DNA of 64,000 nucleotides, taken from positions 372,001 to 436,000 of the forward strand of contig CAVQMN010000004.1 in the NCBI GenBank assembly GCA_963713625.1, written 5' to 3'. This document shows, one piece after another, positions 24,686 through 33,498 of this stretch. Numbering within the stretch: position 1 is the stretch's first letter; each line of letters opens with the position of its first letter. The notes beneath the pieces are model-generated. The model was not told the DNA's origin. It ran no database searches and saw only the letters and a list, made by a program, of their open reading frames with translations. The translations under genes and the position numbers were made by a program. This DNA comes from Bog-756 sp963713625 (GTDB lineage: Bacteria; Actinomycetota; Acidimicrobiia; Acidimicrobiales; RAAP-2).

Positions 24686-25717
24686 TCAATCGACCCCAAC
24701 GGGTACGGGCACAGGCTTTTCTGTTCTAGCAGGAAGGGTGCGACCCCTCGAACGTGGGGCCGAGTGCAACCCCTTCCTCCGTCCCGCCTTTCGTCTCCGC
24801 CTCCGCCACATCCACATCGAAAACAACGTAGGAATTAGAAGAAGCCACAGAGGGTTGACGACTATGACCGTCCGGGAGGCAGTGACCTCAGAGGTGGTGT
24901 TACCTGTTCGGTCATAGACAAGGGTGGTATGGAATGTGTACCAGCCCAGTCCGAGCCAGGACGACACATGGACCGGTATGTCCCGGCTCAGCCCAGGAGG
25001 AAGCAGCTGTGAGTTCACTTCCACATAGGCAGGCTTCGAGGCCGGCCACCCGCTGGTTTCGACGGTCGTGGTGAAGGCAACGGTCGATTTTCCCACGCTG
25101 GTGGCTCGGACTATCCCGGCAGCCGAACTCGACAGCGAAAGGCTCAGCGATTGAGGTCCGACAAACTGTGCCGTGAGACCCCGATCGCGTGGTCCAGGTA
25201 CATCGAGCACGACGAGTCCGCCAATATCGTTTTGAACAGCCACCGAGGGAGAACTGATCACGGGACTGACCAGGAACCCCAGGAAGTAGTCGTCGGGGGC
25301 AAGATCAGGCGGCATGGCCACGCTGATGTGGACCACACGTTCCTGACGCCCGGCCAAGGTCAGATCGTTCGGAGTAATGGTGATTCCTCCGGCAAAGCGG
25401 GGATCCGGACTGGCGCCGAACCGGGTCTTCCCGTTGTCCAGGAGCGTGACCGACCTGGTGGTTATGGTAACGGCGAGTGGGCTGTACCCGAGGTTACCGA
25501 CCGTGAGCGTCGCGGTTGCCATGGTTCCCGGGGCAGCCGTGATGGGACTTGGCGGTGACGTGACGAATAGGTCACTGGGCGGGGCCCCAGCACTCGCCGT
25601 ACCCGCCGTTGCGACTACCGCCGAAGCCAAGAAGGCGAAGGCGGCCACCACGACCAAGACCCACTTCGGGTTGAGGCGGGCGCCATGACGGCGCTCCGCC
25701 CCCTCGTCGAACTCCAT
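24686..25717 (-). CDS. DUF916-like membrane-anchored cell-surface protein
   Basis: 343 residues. A signal peptide (WVLVVVAAFAFLASAVVATAGTASA) is followed by two Ig-like beta domains (~45-170 and ~180-290) with phrases such as PGTMATATLTVGNLGYSPLAVTI. A C-terminal helix (PLWLLLIPTLFSMWMW) then leads into RRRRRKAGRRKG. This is the plan of DUF916/WxL-associated proteins, which tether surface complexes to the membrane with a cytoplasmic basic tail. It starts 12 bp after the stop of the secreted protein upstream, so the two form an operon and probably a surface assembly. Confidence 0.7.
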   Translation of the reverse strand: MEFDEGAERRHGARLNPKWVLVVVAAFAFLASAVVATAGTASAGAPPSDLFVTSPPSPITAAPGTMATATLTVGNLGYSPLAVTITTRSVTLLDNGKTRFGASPDPRFAGGITITPNDLTLAGRQERVVHISVAMPPDLAPDDYFLGFLVSPVISSPSVAVQNDIGGLVVLDVPGPRDRGLTAQFVGPQSLSLSLSSSAAGIVRATSVGKSTVAFTTTVETSGWPASKPAYVEVNSQLLPPGLSRDIPVHVSSWLGLGWYTFHTTLVYDRTGNTTSEVTASRTVIVVNPLWLLLIPTLFSMWMWRRRRRKAGRRKGLHSAPRSRGRTLPARTEKPVPVPVGVD

Positions 25718-25729
25718 TTTCAGGATGGC

Positions 25730-26716
25730 CTAGAAGCTCGGAGTGGCGACGTAGGTGATGGTGTCACTGTAGGTGCCGTCCGGGACCGAATAGTCCACTG
25801 CCACCTGGTCAGTGAGAGTGAGGGTGTCGGCGGTGGCTCCGGTAGGGCCGGTAGCGGTCAGGAAGTTGGCTGCCGTGCTCGGGTAGCCCACGAACTGGCC
25901 ACCCGTCAGACCGGCAGCGAGTGCGGCTCCGTCCGTTCCCCCGGTGGTGAGCGTGGCACTTGCTCCCCATCCACTCGAGGGGAAGGTGGCGACACCGGTG
26001 GTTGGCCCCGAGCTCACCGCCGGGATGGTGTAGGCCGGAGCCGACCTCGACAGGCCGGTGTCCGAGGCGGCCAAGGTGTACCCGCTGGCCGCATTGGTCT
26101 GGACGGTGAGCACCACAGGCTGACTCTGGACATTGTTCAGTGACGTCGGATCGACCACCAGCGAGAACGACGGGGTGTTGTTGGTGAAGGTCAGGGTCTG
26201 GCCCACGGTCACTGTCACTCCAGTGGACTTGGAGCCGAAGGTCACCGCCGCTGTCGTAGCCGTGTCCTCGGTGGTCGCTCCAGCCTTGGTTGTGATCACC
26301 GAGGTGTAAGAGCCAGCGGTCGACGTATTGGTGAGTCCGGTGAAGGAGATGTAGACGGGTAGCCCCGCAGCCACGGTGGCCGGGGTCGTGACTGTGTAGG
26401 TCAGAGTAGTACCCGCAAGCGAGACCGTTCCCGCTCCAATCCCGTAGACGGTGCCTGCGGCAACGGTTCCCGTCGTGCCGGTCGGCACCGTCATGGTAAT
26501 CGTCGACAGAGCTGCAGACGTAGCCGTCGTAAAGGCGTAAGCGTAGGTGACTCCCGTCTTGGCAGTCTGGGAGTTGCTGACCGACCAACTCGTCTTGGTC
26601 AGCGTTCCAGCAAAAGCGGATGCCGGCGTCAGACCGATGAGCCCCGTGATGGACACCAGGGTCGCTACAAGGGCTACGATTCGGCGTCGGCCGGACACTG
26701 ACTTGCTGATCGGCAT
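25730..26716 (-). CDS. Secreted Ser/Thr-rich surface protein (WxL-like partner)
   Basis: 328 residues from ATG 26716, which has AGGAGGTT upstream; a longer frame to 26776 has none. The signal peptide RRRIVALVATLVSITGLIGLTPASAFA is clear. The body is Thr/Ala/Gly/Ser-rich beta structure: repeated strands such as VSLAGTTLTYTVTTPATVAAG, then a C-terminal domain ending VDYSVPDGTYSDTITYVATPSF. That ending is the form of WxL-type and related envelope domains, although a WxL motif itself is not visible. It is probably exported, and held at the surface by the DUF916-like product of the next gene. Confidence 0.65.
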   Translation of the reverse strand: MPISKSVSGRRRIVALVATLVSITGLIGLTPASAFAGTLTKTSWSVSNSQTAKTGVTYAYAFTTATSAALSTITMTVPTGTTGTVAAGTVYGIGAGTVSLAGTTLTYTVTTPATVAAGLPVYISFTGLTNTSTAGSYTSVITTKAGATTEDTATTAAVTFGSKSTGVTVTVGQTLTFTNNTPSFSLVVDPTSLNNVQSQPVVLTVQTNAASGYTLAASDTGLSRSAPAYTIPAVSSGPTTGVATFPSSGWGASATLTTGGTDGAALAAGLTGGQFVGYPSTAANFLTATGPTGATADTLTLTDQVAVDYSVPDGTYSDTITYVATPSF

Positions 26717-26857
26717 TTCGGAACCTCCTGAAGGACTCTCGACTAAGAGGGAACATCGGCTGTCACGCAGAACCACTTGACGTCGTGTCGTACGGGTTTT
26801 CTATCCGTATTTACTGACAATTCCTAGGTAATCCGTGACCTATGAGAGCGGCCGCTA

Positions 26858-28279
26858 GTGGCAAACTTACGAGCAGCCATGATGGTTGCAAAGGTTGACA
26901 AAGTGGACACGACCGAGCTTCTGAACGAGCTCCCGGACTGTGTGCTCGTCCTCAGCGGGTCAGGCCATGTCCAGTGGGGAAACACAGCGGCCGAACGACT
27001 ATTCGGCCGGCCGTTATCTGACTCAATCGGGTTTTCAGCCCTCGAGCTCGTTCATCCGGACGACCTGGAATTCGTGCTTCGTTCGCTGGAGAGTGTTCAG
27101 CGCAAAAGCGTCGGAACTCTCATCGAAGTACGAGCGAGGACTCCTTCAGGTTGGCGCCTTCTCGAGGTGATCGGAACTCCCATCGGCTGGTCGAGCGAAC
27201 CACATGCCGTGTTGTTCTCCATGCGGGACCTGACCGAGAGACGGCGTTTTGAGGTCGCATCTAACAAGGATTCGACGTTCAGGACCGTGGTTCAGAACTC
27301 TCCCAACATGACGATCCTGCTTTCCCAGTCAGGCATCGTGGACTCGGTATCTGGAGCGCTGAGCCGGATCCTCGGACACGACCCGGAAGAGATCGAAGGT
27401 CGACCGCTCGTTGCCTTCGTGGTCGAAGAGGATCAGCCCACTTTCTTCGCTTCACTCCACGCGGCATCGCAGGGTGCCACGGCCTCAGACCCTCTGAGGG
27501 CTCGGGTTAGATTCACGCGCCATGAGACTGGAGAGCCGATACCCTTCGAGTTCGCATTTGTCAATCTTGTGGACGATCCAACCGTCGGTGGCTTCGTTGT
27601 CTCAGCTCACGACATTACGGCGCAGGCGGCCGCCGAAAGAGAGTTGCACCAAAGCGAGCAACGTTTCCGCCGAGCCTTCAATCAGGGTCCTCTCGGCATT
27701 GCTCTCACGGACTTCGGAAACAGGATCATCGATGTCAACGACGCCTTCTGCCTTCTTATCGGCCGGCCGTCAGACAAAATCATCGGCTCGGCATTTACCT
27801 CGTTCGTTCACACAGATGACGTCCAGCGAGTCCGGGCCGTTAGCCTAAAGCTTGTCGAGCAGCCAGCAACAACCCACAAGACGGAGACTCGCCTCGAATC
27901 GAGTACCCACGAGGTCGTTGTTGCAAGTGTTACCGCGTCGGTGATCCAGGACGAGAGCGGCGTACCGATGCACTACCTCTGGGTTTTCGAAGACATAACG
28001 AACAGCAAAATGCTCGAGCGCGAGCTCGTCGCCCACGCGAAAACGGCCAATAAGCTACTCGCGAGCTTGACGAGTCGAGAAGTGGAGATCCTTGAGCTGT
28101 TGGAAGAGACGGAAACCGCCTCCCAAATGGCCCACCAGCTGACTCTCTCCGTGAGGACCGTGGAGTCACACCTGGCGAATGCGTATCGCAAGTTAGGCGT
28201 GCACAACAGATCGGCTGCGATAGCCGAATTTGCGCGATTGACGCGAGCCATTGCGGGCGTTCCGCGCGACCAGACTTGA
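26858..28279 (+). CDS. Three-PAS LuxR-type transcriptional regulator
   Basis: 473 residues from GTG 26858; the ATG at 26879 is an alternative and neither has a clear ribosome-binding site. PAS domains lie at ~18-130 (LPDCVLVLSGSGHVQWGNTAAERLFG), ~140-260 (SPNMTILLSQSGIVDSVSGALSRILGH) and ~265-390 (GIALTDFGNRIIDVNDAFCLLIGR). They end in a LuxR/NarL HTH: LTSREVEILELLEETETASQMAHQLTLSVRTVESHLANAYRKLGVHNRSAAI. It would sense small ligands or redox state directly, with no receiver domain. The DNA is visibly less GC-rich than its neighbours, suggesting acquisition. It is divergent from the surface-protein operon, a possible target. Confidence 0.88.
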   Translation: MANLRAAMMVAKVDKVDTTELLNELPDCVLVLSGSGHVQWGNTAAERLFGRPLSDSIGFSALELVHPDDLEFVLRSLESVQRKSVGTLIEVRARTPSGWRLLEVIGTPIGWSSEPHAVLFSMRDLTERRRFEVASNKDSTFRTVVQNSPNMTILLSQSGIVDSVSGALSRILGHDPEEIEGRPLVAFVVEEDQPTFFASLHAASQGATASDPLRARVRFTRHETGEPIPFEFAFVNLVDDPTVGGFVVSAHDITAQAAAERELHQSEQRFRRAFNQGPLGIALTDFGNRIIDVNDAFCLLIGRPSDKIIGSAFTSFVHTDDVQRVRAVSLKLVEQPATTHKTETRLESSTHEVVVASVTASVIQDESGVPMHYLWVFEDITNSKMLERELVAHAKTANKLLASLTSREVEILELLEETETASQMAHQLTLSVRTVESHLANAYRKLGVHNRSAAIAEFARLTRAIAGVPRDQT

Positions 28280-28817
28280 GTCCTTGTGTCTGCCGAATGG
28301 CCGCTTCGCTCTGTTTCCTCGCCGAGCCTTCAGCTTTCCCTTGACCAATCTGAATGGGCGCCCACAGCCCCCCAGCGCCGTGTGACCGGTCGTCGATCCT
28401 CATACGGACCCGCTTTTCGGGCACTGGGGTGCCCCAAATACCGAGGGCCAGGACCACACTGTGGGCTTGACCTATAGGCCAGAGCCAGCACCGTGATCGG
28501 CTCCCCGTTCGTTGGCCTCAGCCGCCGGGCTCCTGACGACGCCGCGCATCGGGAGGGTACTTCGGTCACGGCCTATTCATGCTTGCCCCTCTGGTCGTAT
28601 GCGCTGCCGTGCCATTTCGTTCCGTGAGTTTGCTGTAGGACCATGGGGTCACGCCGTCCGACCATTTGGTGGCGCCTGAATATCCCTGGGCCAAGCCAAC
28701 GAATCTCCTTCGGGAGGGTCCGAGAGCCACGGCAGCCCCATTGAATCGGACCCGGTTCGGGCCGCACCCGGACGCTGGCACCTCTGTATCTGCAGTGGTG
28801 GTCCGGGAGCAGCCGCG
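28280..28817. other. Non-coding gap
   Basis: About 540 bp between convergent genes. Open frames on both strands are short, overlap each other and show no domain or export signal. I see no hairpin with a T-run or tRNA-like fold. Confidence 0.5.
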
Positions 28818-29168
28818 TCAATCTTCGCTTTCTTTCCCTGTGGCCGTGATCGTGGCCGTGATCGAGAGCGACGTCCCGCCATCAAAGATCAATTCGAGTT
28901 GTTCGGCCGGTTCGGTGCGGACGTGAACCTCAATTTCGTCGGGAAGATCGGCCAGGTTGTACGAAACCGTCCCGACCTCGAACCAATCCCGAGGGCCAGG
29001 ACGGCCCTCCGGATCTTTCTCGATCTCAGGGTTCGTTGCCGGCTGACTCCTGAGAAGGCCGGTGTTGACAAGGGAAGTCGCGGCGGAGTCGGCGAAGCGC
29101 GTCTCGACGTGCACGTTTCGACCACTTCGCTCGGCGAGCCACTGGCGAGCCTGGTCTTTTGGGTTCAT
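28818..29168 (-). CDS. Conserved-looking hypothetical protein, 116 residues
   Basis: From ATG 29168 (purine-rich GGAAGGC upstream) the protein reads MNPKDQARQWLAERSGRNVH, then DWFEVGTVSYNLADLPDEIEVHVRTEPAEQLELIFDGGTSLSITATITATGKESED. It is acidic, soluble and has no signal peptide or membrane segment. The second half looks like a small beta-sheet domain. A longer frame to 29495 is low complexity and lacks coding character. I do not recognise a family. Confidence 0.5.
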   Translation of the reverse strand: MNPKDQARQWLAERSGRNVHVETRFADSAATSLVNTGLLRSQPATNPEIEKDPEGRPGPRDWFEVGTVSYNLADLPDEIEVHVRTEPAEQLELIFDGGTSLSITATITATGKESED

Positions 29169-29428
29169 TACGCCTGCCTTCCACGTTTTGCTTTCTCCAT
29201 CCCTCCGTCCCTCAGATAATGCCTCCCCGATCACGCTCAGTCGACACGACGACATTTTCGGCTCCCATCGAGGAACGCACGAGCCCCCAAACCACCGACT
29301 TCGGACCTGGCCGGCCCCTTCGGGCGGCACAGGTCGGGGACTGCTTCTGGCCGTCGTGCCAGAACCTCCACCGACATCTCGGGCTGGCCGTCGTCTCGTC
29401 CGGGGCGAGGAGCAGGATTCGACGTGGA

Positions 29429-31733
29429 CTACTTGGAGGTCATCACCCAGATGCCGTTCCAGGCGGCAGGGGGGTTCTCCTTCAGGACCAGGCACCGATC
29501 GATGTACGTCTCCGCGAGGGTGTCGTCGGGGTTGGCCCGGAGCGTCTCACGGAAGGCGTTGACGGCGCTCTCCCAGTTGCCACTTCGGTACTTCTCGATC
29601 CCGTCCCGGAAGTGGTTCACCGCGTCCATGAGGTTCGGGAACGTCTCCGGGGTGTGGTAGTCGAGGACCTCGTACACGGCCACGGGTTGGGTCTTGCCCT
29701 TAACCACCACGTGGTCGACTTCGCGTGTCCGGTACACGCCGTTGAGCTGTCCCAGGGTGTATTCGCTAATGAGGATCCGTGCGCTGTACTGCTTGCAGGC
29801 GCTCTCCAGTCGCGAACGCGAGGTTGACCCCGTCGCCGATCATGGTGAAGTCCATGCGCTTTGGACTCCCGATATTGCCCGCCACCACGGTCCCGGTGTT
29901 GATGCCGATGCCCATGTCGATCGGACGACGACCGTCCTGCACCCGCTCCTTGTTCCACTCGAAGAGCGACGAGATCATGGAGATCGCAGACTGCACGGCG
30001 CGGTCGGCATCGTCCCCGTGGGCGACCGGCAGCCCGAAGGCCGCCATGATGGCATCGCCGATGAACTTGTCGAGCATACCCTCCTGCTCCTGGATGCACT
30101 CGACCATGATGGTGAAGTAGTCGTTCAGGAGCGTGACGGTGGCCTGTGGTCCGAGTTCCTCGGCGAGCGAGGTGAAGCTCCGCACGTCGGAGAACAGGAC
30201 ACTCGCTTCCACGCTCCGCCCGCCGAGGATGTCCTCGTCCCCCCGGACGAGCTCGTCGGCCAGGGCCGGGTCCATGTACCGGGCCATCGTGGCGCGAACC
30301 CGCTTTTCGCCGCTGATGTCCTCGATCACGACCATCGTCCCCAGGTGCTCGCCGATACCGCCGACCAGGGGGAGCACGCTCACGTTCGCCGAGACCACAG
30401 CGCTCGTAGCACCCGGGCCCGCCGGGCCCGGTCGCTGGATGTCGACGTCCATCGCCATCTCCGGTGTGCGGATGGCGTCGTCGGCGACCCGCGCCACCAT
30501 GGCCCCGATGATCTCCTCGGGGCTACCGAAGACCTCCGAGTAGTGGGACCCGACGAGCGATGATGCGTCGGTACCCAGGATTCGACCGCCCGCGTCGTTG
30601 CACGTCGCCACCGTGCCCGCCATGTCGAGGGTGATGACCCCGTTGGACATGCTGGCCAGCATCGCCTCGCTGTAGTTGCGCATGTTCTGGACATCGTCGA
30701 AGAGCTTGGCGTTCTGCAGTGCGATGGACACCTGTGCCGTGAAGGCCTTGAGTCGCTGCTCGTCCTCCGGGGTGAACCGGCCACCTCGCCGGTTCAGCAC
30801 CTGGGTCACGCCGATGATGTGGCCGTCATTGCTGATCACGGGAACGCACAGGATCGACCGGGTGAAGAAGCCGGTCCGTCGGTCGAGTTCGGGATTGAAC
30901 CGCAGATCGGCATAGGCGTGGGCGATGTTGATGCTCTCCCCCGAGTTGAACACCGTGCCGGCGATGCCCTCGGTGGCCGGGAACCGGATCTCCCCGACCG
31001 AGTCGCCCTCGGCGACCCGGGCGAACAGCTCACCGGTCCGCTCGTCGAAGAGGAACAGGGTCGAACGCTCCGCACGCAGCATGCGGGTGGCCTCGGCCAT
31101 CACCCGCTGGAGAAGCGCATCGAGGTCGAGCTCGGCCGTAATGTCCGACACCAGACGGAGGAACTCCATCTCCTCCGAACGGCGCACGTCGACGTCCTCG
31201 AGATGGGAGGCGCTGACCAGCGCCGCCGATGCCTGGCCGGTCATGGCCTCGAGCAGCGCGAGGTCGTCGAGGTCGTAGTCGCCGGCGCGCTTGTTCAGGA
31301 CCTGGGCCACGCCGATCACGACGCCGAGAGCGGTGGTGATGGGTGCGCACACGAGGTTGCGTGTCTCGTACCCGGTGAGCTCGTCCACCTCCCGGTTGAA
31401 CCGCGGATCCGCATAGGCGTCGTTGATGATGAGTGACTCGTGGGTGGTGAAGACCCGCCCGGCGATGCCGACGTCGTTGAGCAGACGGATCTCGAGGGTC
31501 TGTTCGCCCTGCAGTATCCGCGAGTACAGCTCACCCGTGGCAGGATCGTTGAGGAACAAGGTCCCGCGGTCGGAATCGGTCTCGACCACGGTCATGTCGA
31601 TGAGCGCGGCCAGCACGTCGTCGAGCGTCTCCATGGCCGAGACGGTCCGCGACACGTGCAGGAGGGTCTCGGCGAAGTGGAGGCGTTTGGCCTGCTCCGT
31701 GACGTTGGTCGCGTCCGACATGTCAGTTGCCAT
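29429..31733 (-). pseudogene. GAF-GAF-PAS class III adenylate/guanylate cyclase with single-base frameshift
   Basis: Starting at ATG 31733 (GGAG upstream, 11-bp overlap with the coiled-coil gene), two GAF domains (ETLDDVLAALIDMTVVETDSDRGTLFL; ELDLDALLQRVMAEATRMLRAERSTLFLF) are followed by a PAS domain. The cyclase domain then begins at VLFSDVRSFTSLAEEL. Metal Asp (LFSDV), DKFIGDAIMAAFG and DFTMIGDGVNLA are present. At ~29815 an extra base breaks the frame exactly before the transition-state motif. Removing it restores NLASRLESACKQYSARILIS and a C-terminal tail ending at 29429 with a TPR-like segment. The intact protein would have ~767 residues. As written it would end early at 29766 and be inactive. 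Confidence 0.85.
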
Positions 31734-32160
31734 CAGTCGTCTCCATCTGGGTGCGCAGGGCGGAAATGGTCCCCTGCAGCTGCTCCCGCTCCTCGCGGAA
31801 CCTGCGGTCGAGCACGACGCGCTCCCGCTTCGCTTCCACCTGCACCGATATGAGGGTGCTGCGCAACTCGTCGATCGTCGCCCTGAGCTGTGCCACCTCG
31901 TCCGCCGATTGCACCGCCGCCGCCTGCACCGCCGCGTTCCGTTCGAGGGCCGACGATTCGAGTTCGACCCGCAGGGCGTCGACCGCCTCGCGGGCCTGCA
32001 CCCGATCGGCCTCCCGCTCGACCGCCCAGCGCTGTCGCTCGGAGCCCAGGAGGGCGGCACCTTCTTCCAGCTCACTGCGCAACTGGTCCACCAGGCTGCG
32101 CAGGTAGCTGTTCTCGGCCCCCGCCTGCCCGCAGTCGCCGCCGGTCCCCGCTGACGCCAT
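31723..32160 (-). CDS. Coiled-coil protein co-transcribed with the cyclase
   Basis: 145 residues, almost entirely heptad-patterned helix from residue ~18: NSYLRSLVDQLRSELEEGAALLGSERQRW, then EAVDALRVELESSALERNAAV and ATIDELRSTLISVQVEAKRERVV, ending TQMETTDGN. No catalytic motif, signal or membrane segment. Its end overlaps the cyclase start by 11 bp, so translation of the two is coupled. A role in oligomerising or positioning the sensor cyclase is inferred from context only. Confidence 0.7.
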   Translation of the reverse strand: MASAGTGGDCGQAGAENSYLRSLVDQLRSELEEGAALLGSERQRWAVEREADRVQAREAVDALRVELESSALERNAAVQAAAVQSADEVAQLRATIDELRSTLISVQVEAKRERVVLDRRFREEREQLQGTISALRTQMETTDGN

Positions 32161-32306
32161 CCGTCCTACCTACCACCGATCGCCTACCCGGAGCAGGCTA
32201 CATCATTGGTGTTCTGGGATAGTCCCGTCAGGTCGCAGGAGCCGAACCGTAGTACGTCCTCGCCGGCATGCCGGCCGCGGCGAGGATCTGCCCGCCCTCC
32301 AGCCCC

Positions 32307-33125
32307 TCAGGACTTCCCAGCTTCGTAGGTTTCGGTGAAAATGTCCCCCTGGGCTGCACCAGAACCCGATTTCCCACCACCGGGCCCGCGGAGTACGAAG
32401 GCGATCCCGACGGCGATGACAGCACCGGCGATCGGACCGGCGATGTAGACCCAGTAGTCGGTGAAGGTCCGGCTGATCAGATCGGGCCCGAAGGTTCGGG
32501 CCGGATTCATCGAGGTGCCCGAGATGGGGCTTCCCCACAGACCGGCCAGGGCGATGTAACCCCCCACGCCGATGGCCCCGAACAGCCCGACGTTCTGGGC
32601 TCCCGACGCGGTGCCAAGGATCACGCTGACCAAACCGGTGGTGAGGAGAAGCTCCATCCAGAAGGCGGCCATGGTCGAATGGCCGGCAGCCGGATAGTTA
32701 CTGCCGTACTTGGCCGACACGGTGATGACCTCGTGGAGGACCAGTGCGGCCAGACTCGCACCGATGAGCTGCACGACGATGTAGCCGGGAACCCTTCGCC
32801 ACTGGAAGTCCCGACGCAGGGCGAAGGCGATACTCACCGCCGGGTTCAGATGGGCACCGGAGACCTTGCCCATGAACAGGATGATGCCCATGACCATGAG
32901 GCCCGGGGCGACGACCGCCGCCGACCTGCCGATCGCTCCCGGGAAGGCCTGGCTCATCATGCCACCACCGGCGGCCACCATGACCAGGAGAAACGTACCC
33001 AGAAGCTCGGAGAAGAGGCGACGCCATTCCTGGCGAGGATCATTGAAGTCGGTAATGCGATCGATGATGTTCTGCTCGTAGCGGGCCAGGGGGCCCTCGG
33101 TGGGCAGGGCTTCAGCGGCGGTCAT
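32307..33125 (-). CDS. Aquaporin / MIP-family channel
   Basis: 272 residues with six membrane helices and the two half-helix motifs HLNPAVS (NPA 94-96) and SMNPARTFGPDL (NPA 207-209). An unusual ~35-residue cytoplasmic N-terminal extension (EQNIIDRITDFNDPRQEWRRLFSE) precedes helix 1. The residues after the second NPA (R-TFGPDL) are of the water-channel/AqpZ-like type rather than the typical GlpF 'NPARD' form. A C-terminal Gly/Ser tail follows. It transports water or small neutral solutes. There is no glycerol kinase gene nearby. Confidence 0.92.
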   Translation of the reverse strand: MTAAEALPTEGPLARYEQNIIDRITDFNDPRQEWRRLFSELLGTFLLVMVAAGGGMMSQAFPGAIGRSAAVVAPGLMVMGIILFMGKVSGAHLNPAVSIAFALRRDFQWRRVPGYIVVQLIGASLAALVLHEVITVSAKYGSNYPAAGHSTMAAFWMELLLTTGLVSVILGTASGAQNVGLFGAIGVGGYIALAGLWGSPISGTSMNPARTFGPDLISRTFTDYWVYIAGPIAGAVIAVGIAFVLRGPGGGKSGSGAAQGDIFTETYEAGKS

Positions 33126-33498
33126 GGTCGTTCACACCTTCCTGAGTCCCGGCGTCGGGACCTCGACTCTGAAGTGGCATTGATCGGACCGATCCCGATC
33201 CGCCAACGAACCCGGGTCGGAGACACAATCCATGTCGCCGGTCCGGGCCGTCCCCCCGAGGGATCATCTTCCATCCTTCGACGGCGGTCGCCCTCACCCG
33301 ATCAGGATGATTTCGGAACCGCGGCATGAGTGACCCGCTCGGTCATTCCCGCCTGGAGAACGTCATCGCCGGCCTGAGCCCGAGCGTGGCCAGGGTCGGT
33401 GGTCGCCGCCCGAGGCCAATCACCCTGCGGGGGTGATGCGGCGGCCTCCCTTTCCTGAGACAGTGACTGTCCAGAAGCCGCTTCGTTGGGAGAGCTCC
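33126..33498. other. Intergenic region between aquaporin and arylsulfatase
   Basis: About 370 bp between divergent genes. Apart from the GGGAGAG ribosome-binding site of the sulfatase at its right end I see no distinct operator, hairpin or gene. Confidence 0.5.
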
